Positions 48,915-57,466 of a stretch of 64,000 nt of DNA are shown piece after piece; position 1 is the stretch's first letter; each line of letters begins with the position of its first letter. A program made the position numbers and the translations under genes. The DNA lies in contig CALEDQ010000016.1 in assembly GCA_937949615.1 (NCBI GenBank), positions 1 to 64,000 of the forward strand, read 5' to 3'. The notes beneath the pieces were generated by a model. The model worked only from the letters and a program-made list of their open reading frames with translations. It was not told where the DNA came from and searched no databases. Source of the DNA: an uncultured bacterium. GTDB taxonomy: Bacteria > Muiribacteriota > Ozemobacteria > Ozemobacterales > Ozemobacteraceae.

Positions 48915-51710
48915 TCAATTGTATTGCAGGGTAATTCCGCGGTTTTTCAGGGTTTCAACCGCCCATCGACAGGTGACCGCGACTTTTTCGCCGAGATGGG
49001 CATCGCTTTCGATCTTTTTCAGAACCGGTATCAGCTCGTGAATCTCGGCAATGCAGACCGTATAGATCGCCGCTTCCTTGAGCTCGCTGTCTGAAGAGTT
49101 GAGATACTTGCCGAGGATGACGCGCAGGTCTTTTTCGCGCAGCGAGAAGACTTTCATGCCATAGGCGGCAATCTGTTCGAGCGAAATGTTTTCGAGCACG
49201 GGAATGATGTGATAGACGAGCTGCCGCTCACCCATGTTCTGCAGCACTTCGATGGCGTTGTTGACCAGCTCTTCATTGCTTGAATACAGACTTTTGAAAA
49301 GGTCACGGGCTTCACGGTTCTGCTCGGGCGCGATCAGGCAGACGATCAGGCGGGTAAGAGCCCAGGCCCGCTCTTTCAAGAGCATTTTCAGGTAGACAGA
49401 ATGTTCGCGGCGCAGTTCACGGTTGATGACAAACTCTTCGAGCTTGTATTCATAGAGCTGCAGAATGACCTTGTGCCCGAAATGGTGCAGATAATCGCGA
49501 ACGCCGGCGTTCTGTGAGGCGGCCAGAATGCCGGCCACCGCAGCCCTTGCGTGCAGCGAGCTGTCGCTGCTTTCGAGAACCATGATCAGTTCGCTGAACT
49601 TGTCGTCGTAGTGCGAAATGAGAATTTCTTCGGCGAGTTTGCGGTTGCGCGGGCTTGAATCCGAGAGGCCTTCAACGACGTGGTAGAACCATTTCTGGTC
49701 GCTGAGCCGCGCCAGCATTTTGAGGGCGAGAAACCTGATTTCGCGCGAATCATCTTTGATGAGGCGGCCGATGATTTCGTAGTGTTCGTCAGAATCGCCG
49801 GTTTTGAGAATCTTTTCGAGTGCAGTCGCTGCTGCATGCCTGACTTTTATTTCATCACTGCGCAGAAATGGTCGCAGGTTGACCCAGAATCTCTCGTCGC
49901 CGGTGAGGCCGAGCATTTCGATGCCCTTTAGTATCTGCGACTCATTACCGCTCGAAATACAGCCCTGAATGACGCCGAGTGACTGCATCATCTGGTCGAG
50001 ATCGCCGATTTTGACGAAAACGATCGAGGCAAGCCGGCGCAGGTCTTCGGATTCACTTTTCAGGAAAGGCAGCACGCGGTCGCGCAGACGTGCGGAAGCC
50101 GGGAAGCCGGTCAAGGCGCGCAAAGCATGCCGTTTAAGGTCGTCGTTGTGTGAATCAAGGCAGCCAAAGAGAAATTCGGCGACGAAATGGTCGACCGGCA
50201 GGTTAATCTGGCGCAGAATATCGAGTTTACGTTCATCGCTGAAATGGTTCAGTCTTGCGGTCATCTGCTCACGGCTGCTGCGGTCGCCATGGCTGACGAT
50301 CAGCTGAATTACCAGGGCGGTGGTATCTTCATCGGCGGTATCTAGACTGTTCAGAAGCAGATTGAGGGTATTGGTGTCGAGATTGAGTTTTTGCAGCTCG
50401 CCTTTTCTGAAAAAGTCGAGACTCGAACTGCGAAGAAGCTTGAGCAGGCTCTCGCGATAAGGGTGTCTGATCATGAAACCGACCAGAACCCATAAAAATG
50501 CCGCGACCAGAGGGAAATATCTGACGATAATCCCGGTTTTATCGGCGTAAAAAAGCAGAGCACCGGAACAAATCGTGCCCAGCGGCTGCAGAATACCTTC
50601 ATTGACAGTAATGATGCGGGCTTTTTCGCGGGGTGGCAGCGCATTGTAGAAAAGACTGTTCACCGGCTGATAAAGGGCGTTCTGCAGGCCAACCTGCACG
50701 AACTTGAGCGCGGTGCCTGGCATCAGCGTATATGAAATTGCGGTGCCGGCAAAGCTGGAGAGCACCAGGCCTGGATACAGCAGATTGGTGTTGCTGATGC
50801 CAAAGCGCTGGATCAGGTTGCCGGTGATGACACCCTGAAAAATAAAGGCGAAAATGCTGGCAAAAATAACAAAAAGCCCATAGAAGCGTGCAAGTTCGTT
50901 TTCTGAGGCAAAATGGCTGCTGAAAATTGAGGCGGCCTGAAATTCGGCAAAATAAAAGGTCAGATTCGAAAAAATGGCAGAAAGAACGAGAAGAAGAACC
51001 AGCTTCGATTCGGTCAGGCTGCGTACAAAAATGCGCAGTTTCTCGGTCAGGCGCACCCTTTTGCGCTCACTCGGCTGCGTGAGAAAGGCCTGAATCTGGG
51101 GTTTGATGAAACTGCCGCTGCCGACAATGAAAAAGATAAAGGCCGAAATATGAATGATCAGCCAGGCTCTGAGAATGTCGGGCACCGGATAAATTGCCGC
51201 CAGCCAGTTGAGACTCAGACCGGCAGCGATTCTACCGGCGATTACGCCGCTGAATATGATCGGCAGCAGTCGTTTGGCCTTGAGAGCGTTGAACTGTGTG
51301 CTCATCAATACTGAGAGTACCACTGGCATGACGAACAACAGAATATTGGTGATAAAGTAGAGAACGTAGCAGCCGGTAGTTGTCTGCTGGTCGCTTGAAT
51401 GAATGACCTGAACGGCACCGGCAATCGCGAGGGCAGAGACAATGCCTGACGCAAAAGTCAGGGTTCGTTTTTCCACCCGGCCATGCATCAGTGTGAGAAG
51501 AATGCTGACCGGAATCGCGAAAATCGAGCAGATCATGAACATCGCCGGCAGGTTTTCGACCCCTGCCCTTTTGATGAACAGAGTGTCGGAAATTGAGTCA
51601 CCGAGTGCCAGCGAAAACCAGCAGAGAAAGGTAAACAGCCAGAAAAAGCCGGTTTCGCGCCACTCGTTGGCTCTCACGTTCATCAGAGATTCGATTTTTT
51701 CAAGAATCAT
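48915..51710 (-). CDS. ADP/ATP translocase-like MFS protein with C-terminal HEAT repeats
   Basis: A 931-residue protein. Residues 20-430 hold about 12 transmembrane helices of the NTT/MFS type (for example FFWLFTFLCWFSLALGDSISDTLFIKRAG; QNALYQPVNSLFYNALPPREKARIITVNEG). Residues 430-925 are a cytoplasmic HEAT/armadillo-like array (for example LKRHALRALTGFPASARLRDRV, VRHAAATALEKILKTG). Bacterial proteins of this kind often carry a cyclic-nucleotide-binding domain at the C-terminus; here that domain is encoded by the next gene. Nucleotide exchange has not been shown for such free-living homologues, so the substrate is open. Confidence 0.82.
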   Translation of the reverse strand: MILEKIESLMNVRANEWRETGFFWLFTFLCWFSLALGDSISDTLFIKRAGVENLPAMFMICSIFAIPVSILLTLMHGRVEKRTLTFASGIVSALAIAGAVQVIHSSDQQTTTGCYVLYFITNILLFVMPVVLSVLMSTQFNALKAKRLLPIIFSGVIAGRIAAGLSLNWLAAIYPVPDILRAWLIIHISAFIFFIVGSGSFIKPQIQAFLTQPSERKRVRLTEKLRIFVRSLTESKLVLLLVLSAIFSNLTFYFAEFQAASIFSSHFASENELARFYGLFVIFASIFAFIFQGVITGNLIQRFGISNTNLLYPGLVLSSFAGTAISYTLMPGTALKFVQVGLQNALYQPVNSLFYNALPPREKARIITVNEGILQPLGTICSGALLFYADKTGIIVRYFPLVAAFLWVLVGFMIRHPYRESLLKLLRSSSLDFFRKGELQKLNLDTNTLNLLLNSLDTADEDTTALVIQLIVSHGDRSSREQMTARLNHFSDERKLDILRQINLPVDHFVAEFLFGCLDSHNDDLKRHALRALTGFPASARLRDRVLPFLKSESEDLRRLASIVFVKIGDLDQMMQSLGVIQGCISSGNESQILKGIEMLGLTGDERFWVNLRPFLRSDEIKVRHAAATALEKILKTGDSDEHYEIIGRLIKDDSREIRFLALKMLARLSDQKWFYHVVEGLSDSSPRNRKLAEEILISHYDDKFSELIMVLESSDSSLHARAAVAGILAASQNAGVRDYLHHFGHKVILQLYEYKLEEFVINRELRREHSVYLKMLLKERAWALTRLIVCLIAPEQNREARDLFKSLYSSNEELVNNAIEVLQNMGERQLVYHIIPVLENISLEQIAAYGMKVFSLREKDLRVILGKYLNSSDSELKEAAIYTVCIAEIHELIPVLKKIESDAHLGEKVAVTCRWAVETLKNRGITLQYN

Positions 51711-51730
51711 TAATTCTACCCGCTCGAATT

Positions 51731-54700
51731 TTACCAGAATTTCCAGTCGTAGCGTACCCCGACGCGCTGTTCTTTGATTGGCTCCTTGAATTCGATATTT
51801 ACCACGAAACCTTTGGGAAGTCTGTATTCAAAAATATAGCTTTCGTCTCTGCCTTCCTCGGTCGTTCCCTCGTAGGCCATAAAGATATTTTTGCCGATGT
51901 ATTTGCCGACTCTGATAAAAGACCGCGATTTGCCGGAAGTGCGGTCGAAAAGCGAAGAAAGGAAGAGTTCGTCGAGGTTCAGGGCGTTCGAGATAGTGCT
52001 GCCGATCAGGGCTGAAATGTAGGAATTCTTGAGGCCTTCAAGAATTTCGGTTTCGAAAAGCTCTTTTGAATCGCTGTGCATCGCTGTGTTGAGGTCACGG
52101 CCAAGGGTGAGCAGAGCCAGCAGGTCGCCTTCCGACATTGGCGGTGTCGAATAAATCTGCGGTGTAAAAGAAGACACCTGCCCCTGCAGGGTTAGAAATA
52201 CCTTGGTGCTCTGAATCTGCCCTTCTGATTTAACAAAAATCTGCGGGTCAAGACTGTTGTCAACACCGCCGAACCTGATTTCGCCGGTTTCGATCTGAAA
52301 CTGGCGCTGTTTGAAGTAGAGTTTGCCCTGAACGCAACTGATGCCGCCATCGAGTCTGAAATTATTCAGATCGCCGGAAATAGAGAACTTGCCGCGCATT
52401 TCAGAATTGAGAAACGAGCTTTTAAGCCAGAAATTGCGGGGCACTTCAATGTCGAAGTGGTAATTGAGTGAATCGAAAAAGAAGTCGATTGGTTTGCGTT
52501 TTGCCAGCAGATCGGTGGTGATGTTGAATTTACCACGAGGAACGAAGACTTTTCCGGCGACGACCGGGTTGTAGAGGTCGCCAGCGATATTCATCGAGGC
52601 GCTGGCATTGTTTACTTCGAGGTTCATGAAACTCAGATCGAGTTTCTGCCCTGTGATATTGGCGGTAATCGAGCCAAGTGAATCGCGAAAGTTAACCTGT
52701 CCGGTTCCCATCAATTTGCCGCGGCCAAGATTTGCCTCGAGTTTGTCAATATTGATTATGCGATCATTCGTTGAAATGGCAAAGTCAACCTTGGTCAGAG
52801 GTTTGCGCATGTTACTGAAAGCCAGCTGATCTGCGGTCATCCGCAGGTCGCCAGAAATTTCAGGGTTGGTCGGGCGGCCGGTGAGATGCAGATCGGCCTT
52901 GACCGTGCCGCTGGCTTCACGAAAAATCTGTGGCAGATAAACCGTCAGATCTGAGATTGGCCCCTCGGGTATGAACAGGTTCAGGTCGATGTCTGCGGGT
53001 CTGACGTTTTCGTCAAGACCAACGCGGCCCTTCAGGTTGAACGAAGTGGCGTTGAGTCTGACAAAGGCCTGGGCAATGTCGACGCCTGAGCGGTTGCCTT
53101 CGACTTCAGCCCTGACTTCTGGAATTTTCTTGCCGGCTGCGGTCAGCTCATCGATTTTTGCAGTCGCTTTGATCTGCATATCGTCGAGATTGCCGAAAAG
53201 GCGGGCTTCTGCCGAGAGACTGCCATCGTAATCCCAGTTCGGCAGATCGAAAAGCCTGCCGAGTGCCTTTACTGAAAAGTTTTTGCCGTTGATCATCAGG
53301 GCTACACTTTTGCCAGGGTCAAACAACCCTTCAATGCCGAGGACGCCCTGCCGGTATTTCAGTTCGAGCGATCTGACTTCGACGCTGCCGTTCTGATAAA
53401 TCACTTGCATCGGCTGGTTAGAAACGATTACATCATTTTCTTTCTGAATCTTCAGGGTCTCGACCTGCATGTTGACCACATCCGGGGTCAATGAGGCGAG
53501 GTCGCCCTGGACCTGGCATTTGCCGGTGGCGACGAGACCGCCATAATCGAACGACCGAATTCCCCATATTTGAGGTAGAAACGAGAGGTCGACATTGTTC
53601 ATTTCGAGCGCGGCTGAATAAGGTTGTCGGCCTTCCCAGCCCAGTTCGCCGCTTATTCTGACGCCCAGTTTGTCAAATTCGCCGCTTGAAATTCGCAGGC
53701 CGGCATTGTCGATGTCTATTTCGCCACCAAAGTTGCCCAGATCACGTTCAGCGGACTTCATGTCGCGGGTGAAAACAGTGAAGGAGCCTTGCCTGAATTT
53801 ATCGTCAACTTCAAAGCCGCCCTGTATATTGATTTCGCCACGCAGGTCAGGATTAAGTTTTTGCAGAAAAGCTATTTTGGCAAACTGAAGATTTTCGGCT
53901 TCGATCGAGCCGGAAAATTTTTCGGCATCGATAATCTGCCCCGACACATTGAGGTTGCCGCCGAAAGCTCTGGCATAAAGGCTCTTAAGCTCTGTCTGAC
54001 GCCCCTGGGTTGAGCCTTCAAGATAGAGTGTGTCGATTTTTTCATCATGCAGAGTCAGCTGATGCCCTTCGATAATGAAATTCCAGACATTCTGTTCCTT
54101 ATGGCGGCTGTAATTTACATTGCCGGCGATAATACCGGACTGAATTTTTTCGGCGACCGCCGGCTGCGCGAATTTTTTGAGAATTTCGACGGGCAATTTC
54201 TGAAAACTGAGTCTGAAAGCCTGCAGTGACCCGTGCAGAAGATCGATCGAGAAAAAACCGTCCAGATATGAGTCTTCAGAATGTCTGATTACCAGAGGAG
54301 CCAGGGTGAGAACGGTTCCTTTAACACTGGCCTGCGACCTGAACGAGCTGACGGGAACCCCCATCAATTCAAGATTTTCGCCATAGAGATCGCCTTTGAC
54401 GACAGGCTGCAGAAGTGCCCCACCGAGGCTTGCCTTCAGAGAGGCCACTCCACTGGCGATGGTGGTCGGAACTCCGAAGGTTTTAAGGTTTACATCCTGA
54501 ACCAGCACGTTAGCTGCAAATTTTTCGCTGGAAATAAGGCCGTCAACCGCTATTTTTCCGCCGCCAGCAAACAGAGCCAGCGGATTGGCAAGATACCAGC
54601 GGGCGCCTGTACCATATACTCTTGCGGTAAGTTTCTGGGGCGAAAAGGTGAAGAAAGTGCCTTCGTGCAGTTCAAGGCGCATATCATAAGTAGTGCCTGC

Positions 54701-56104
54701 CGGGTTGTTAAGGTCAAAGACAACCTTGAACGGACCGCTGCATTTACCGGCTACCGGGCTGTCTATGAAGGGTAAGGGTTTAAGTTTCTGCAGGTCTATC
54801 TCGTTCATAAGCCCCTGCACCTGCCCTGCCCCTTTGCTTTTGCCTTTAAGAGCAACGCTGGCGCTTGCAGATAGCTCGCCGATTTCGGTAACCAGGTCGC
54901 CAGAAAGGTCGAGAACCGATTCTTTGGTAAGTCGCCAATTCAGATCAGCGCTGTTGATCTTTTTGTTCTGGTATTTCCAGTCGCGGGCTATCGCTTTGCC
55001 TGAGCCGGTAAGATGTTTCAGGTTTCCGTTCAGGCTGCCTTCAAACCAGAGCCTGCCCGGTTCGGTATTGCGCAGGTTCAGCCCCATGCTTTCGATCAGT
55101 GGTCGATTAATCTGAATATTTTCTGCGCTGATGTCGGCCGCAAAATCACCCATTTGTTCCTGGGTGCCTGGCCAGACGCCGTTGATCGTCAGTTTTCCAT
55201 CGCCAAGCTCGGTGGCGAGGCTTCCCTGCCATGGATTTTTATCTTCGCGGGCAATCTTCAGGTTGACCTTACCGGTTAAGCCCGACCAGTTGAACAAGCA
55301 GTCCTCAATGTTGACCGCACCGGTAAGTTCCTGGTTTATGAGCTGCGGCAGTGACTCTGCCGGTTTCTGAAGGCGCTTTGCCAGGTTGCCCCGATAGCTG
55401 AGGTTGATTGCCGCGCCGCCTGAGAGAATATTCAGACCAAAGCGATGTGACAGAAAAATCAGCGGAATGAAAGTCGAGAAATCTTTTTCCTGCCAGTTGA
55501 GGTTGATCGTTGATTCACCGCTTTCGAGGCCAAGCATTGCCACGAGACGGGCATTGCCGCCAATCGGGCCCTTTTCGAAAGATATCTCGATATTGGCGTT
55601 GCGGCGGGTTCTGATGAAGCTGGCTTTGAAGTCCGGGATAAAAAAGGCGCTGACCGAGGTATTCAGGTTCAGACCGTTTACCGTTATTTCTCTGGCAGGA
55701 ATTCTGGGAAGTGCTGTTCCTGAAGCTTTTTCGGGCTGTGGCGCTGTCGCATCGTATTTGAGGCTGTTGAGATGGACTCTTTCAATGGCGGCGCGGCTGA
55801 AATAAAGATCGAGCGGCCCGGTGCCGGAAGCAAGGAAAATCGTCGCCTCTTCGGCTTCGAGAAATGGCTTCTCGCCGGGCAGCATCACCTTGAGATTGCG
55901 TGCTTTGATCGTATGTTCAGGAAAATTGATCTTGAGGCTTTCGGCATCGAAATCGATGTCGTGAAAACTGCGCGCAAAACTGCGAACCTGGTTGATCAGC
56001 TGAGCCGGCAGCTTGAAGCTCTGGCGCCAGGCAAAAAAGACCGCGCCAGCCGCCAGAATCAGCAGCAGGAGCAGAAAATAAAAAAGTTTTCGGGCTCTGG
56101 TCAT
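51731..56104 (-). CDS. tamB: TamB-like translocation/assembly protein (DUF490)
   Basis: A 1457-residue protein with an N-terminal signal-anchor (about 6-26), a very long beta-rich AsmA/TamB-like body and a C-terminal DUF490/TamB domain (about 1070-1457; VFVPRGKFNITTDLLA, LTLGRDLNT, ends VGVRYDWKFW). TamB-like proteins span the periplasm and help lipid transport or outer-membrane protein assembly. The partner TamA/BamA-type Omp85 protein is not in the window. The gene has its own promoter (56136-56164) and lies downstream of the HU terminator. It supports a diderm envelope. Confidence 0.88.
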   Translation of the reverse strand: MTRARKLFYFLLLLLILAAGAVFFAWRQSFKLPAQLINQVRSFARSFHDIDFDAESLKINFPEHTIKARNLKVMLPGEKPFLEAEEATIFLASGTGPLDLYFSRAAIERVHLNSLKYDATAPQPEKASGTALPRIPAREITVNGLNLNTSVSAFFIPDFKASFIRTRRNANIEISFEKGPIGGNARLVAMLGLESGESTINLNWQEKDFSTFIPLIFLSHRFGLNILSGGAAINLSYRGNLAKRLQKPAESLPQLINQELTGAVNIEDCLFNWSGLTGKVNLKIAREDKNPWQGSLATELGDGKLTINGVWPGTQEQMGDFAADISAENIQINRPLIESMGLNLRNTEPGRLWFEGSLNGNLKHLTGSGKAIARDWKYQNKKINSADLNWRLTKESVLDLSGDLVTEIGELSASASVALKGKSKGAGQVQGLMNEIDLQKLKPLPFIDSPVAGKCSGPFKVVFDLNNPAGTTYDMRLELHEGTFFTFSPQKLTARVYGTGARWYLANPLALFAGGGKIAVDGLISSEKFAANVLVQDVNLKTFGVPTTIASGVASLKASLGGALLQPVVKGDLYGENLELMGVPVSSFRSQASVKGTVLTLAPLVIRHSEDSYLDGFFSIDLLHGSLQAFRLSFQKLPVEILKKFAQPAVAEKIQSGIIAGNVNYSRHKEQNVWNFIIEGHQLTLHDEKIDTLYLEGSTQGRQTELKSLYARAFGGNLNVSGQIIDAEKFSGSIEAENLQFAKIAFLQKLNPDLRGEINIQGGFEVDDKFRQGSFTVFTRDMKSAERDLGNFGGEIDIDNAGLRISSGEFDKLGVRISGELGWEGRQPYSAALEMNNVDLSFLPQIWGIRSFDYGGLVATGKCQVQGDLASLTPDVVNMQVETLKIQKENDVIVSNQPMQVIYQNGSVEVRSLELKYRQGVLGIEGLFDPGKSVALMINGKNFSVKALGRLFDLPNWDYDGSLSAEARLFGNLDDMQIKATAKIDELTAAGKKIPEVRAEVEGNRSGVDIAQAFVRLNATSFNLKGRVGLDENVRPADIDLNLFIPEGPISDLTVYLPQIFREASGTVKADLHLTGRPTNPEISGDLRMTADQLAFSNMRKPLTKVDFAISTNDRIINIDKLEANLGRGKLMGTGQVNFRDSLGSITANITGQKLDLSFMNLEVNNASASMNIAGDLYNPVVAGKVFVPRGKFNITTDLLAKRKPIDFFFDSLNYHFDIEVPRNFWLKSSFLNSEMRGKFSISGDLNNFRLDGGISCVQGKLYFKQRQFQIETGEIRFGGVDNSLDPQIFVKSEGQIQSTKVFLTLQGQVSSFTPQIYSTPPMSEGDLLALLTLGRDLNTAMHSDSKELFETEILEGLKNSYISALIGSTISNALNLDELFLSSLFDRTSGKSRSFIRVGKYIGKNIFMAYEGTTEEGRDESYIFEYRLPKGFVVNIEFKEPIKEQRVGVRYDWKFW

Positions 56105-56135
56105 TAAAAGGTTCGCCGGGTTTTATTGTGCCGGG

Positions 56136-56164
56136 ATTGTACCACAGCCAAAAGGCAATAGCAA
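56136..56164 (-). promoter_or_regulatory. candidate promoter of tamB and genes downstream
   Basis: Minus-strand TTGCTA (56164-56159), 17-base spacer, TACAAT (56141-56136), about 32 bases before the ATG. Confidence 0.55.
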
Positions 56165-56174
56165 ATCGGCGTAC

Positions 56175-56209
56175 GTAAAAAGAGCCCTGCTCGTATGAGC
56201 AGGGCTCTT
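56175..56209 (-). terminator. Rho-independent terminator of the HU gene
   Basis: Minus-strand AAGAGCCCTGCTC / GAGCAGGGCTCTT with a 4-base loop and TTTTT, about 13 bases after the HU stop. Confidence 0.92.
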
Positions 56210-56221
56210 GAAAGGCTTTAA

Positions 56222-56503
56222 TTACTTGGCTTTGGCGATAAGATCTTTGAGGTCTTTGCCGGGTTTGAATTTTACAACTTTTTTAGCCGGAATGCTGATG
56301 GCTTTTTTGGTCTGGGGGTTAACACCCTTGCGAGCTGCGCGTTTGGCAACTTCAAAAGAACCGAAACCAATCAGCTGGATTTTGTCGCCTTTTTTGAGGC
56401 TGTCTTTGAAAGTGTCGAGCATTGATTCGAGGGCTTTCTGAGCGGTTGCCTGATTGATAGCGGCTTTCTGAGAGATTTCTTTTACGAGATCAGCTTTATT
56501 CAT
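56222..56503 (-). CDS. hup: DNA-binding protein HU
   Basis: The 93-residue protein is a full HU/IHF-family protein: MNKADLVKEISQKA, GDKIQLIGFGSFEVAKRAARKGVNPQTKKAI (the DNA-binding arm with Asn-Pro intercalation site) and VKFKPGKDLKDLI. It packs and bends DNA. SD AAGGAG is eight bases before the ATG, and a consensus promoter is upstream, consistent with high expression. Confidence 0.97.
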   Translation of the reverse strand: MNKADLVKEISQKAAINQATAQKALESMLDTFKDSLKKGDKIQLIGFGSFEVAKRAARKGVNPQTKKAISIPAKKVVKFKPGKDLKDLIAKAK

Positions 56504-56541
56504 CGTGAGGTCTCCTTAGTAGGTTGGAAATTGATGAGCTG

Positions 56542-56571
56542 ATTATAATTATCCGTTTCGCTTATTGTCAA
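56542..56571 (-). promoter_or_regulatory. promoter of the HU gene
   Basis: Minus-strand TTGACA (56571-56566), 18-base spacer, TATAAT (56547-56542): both hexamers match consensus exactly. Confidence 0.88.
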
Positions 56572-56780
56572 TACCCTTTTTAAAAAAAGTTTGTCTGTCA
56601 GTGCCATTAATAAAGGTTTTTTTTCTTCAGTCTAAAGTATACCCCTAATCAGATGCGAAATGTTTCCCCTATGGAGTAAGAGAATACCGGTCAGAAGAGG
56701 TTTCAATATTTTACTATTGCAAAAAACCGATTCAGATGCTAGAAATAAAGCATACATATCATAAAAACCAGAGGTTACGT

Positions 56781-57392
56781 ATGCTTGAAACGGGGTTGCT
56801 CATTGTCCTGTGCGGTATTCTGTTTGCCGGCGCCGTCTATCTTCTGCGCCTTCTTTTTCCGTCTGACGACGCAACCGAAGCGACTTCTGTAAAAGTCGCC
56901 GGCACCTGTCCACAGCAGGCAGCAAATTATGATTTTGACGGCTTTGCGGAACGCAGGCCTGCTCCCCGGCGAAAAACCGGCAAAATCTGCCAGCATCTGT
57001 TTTCCCTGGCGGTTCTTTTCAGCTGCGGCTATATTATCTACCAGAACCGGCCTGATTCTTTGCCGGGCTTTGCTTCACCCGTAAGCGGCGACAATTCGGT
57101 TCAGACGCGTAAAACTATCACCCCTGCCGAAATCGAAGGCCATGTCGTTGTCGACGGAGTAAACTGGTTTCAGATTGTTGCCACCAGCACCGAAGGGGTG
57201 CCTTTTGAGGGCTGGGTTTCTGAAATGGCAATTGTCAACAAACCGCCCAAGGAAAACAAAATGGCCGATGAAATGATGAAAAAACTCGGCCTGCCGACCA
57301 ACCGCGAACGCATTGAATCGGTTAAAAAGATTCGCAAAATTGGCCAGGCTTTAAATACAGCTCTGCGTGACGAGAAAAAAATCTTAGAATGA
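56781..57392 (+). CDS. membrane protein with SH3-like domain
   Basis: Starting at ATG 56781 (AGAGG six bases upstream), the 203-residue protein has two hydrophobic helices (about 4-24 and 72-88). A C-terminal SH3-like domain follows (about 113-158; AEIEGHVVVDGVNWFQIVA...FEGWVSEMAIV), then a basic helical tail. The SH3-like part probably lies outside the cytoplasm. A longer start at 56736 is open but lacks an SD. It is 74 bases upstream of the repeat-lipoprotein gene. Function unknown. Confidence 0.75.
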   Translation: MLETGLLIVLCGILFAGAVYLLRLLFPSDDATEATSVKVAGTCPQQAANYDFDGFAERRPAPRRKTGKICQHLFSLAVLFSCGYIIYQNRPDSLPGFASPVSGDNSVQTRKTITPAEIEGHVVVDGVNWFQIVATSTEGVPFEGWVSEMAIVNKPPKENKMADEMMKKLGLPTNRERIESVKKIRKIGQALNTALRDEKKILE

Positions 57393-57466
57393 TTTTTTCC
57401 TGTACTTAAGCAATTGCTGCTCATCTGCCGATAAGTACCGCAAATACTTTTCTGGGGGATGTAACT

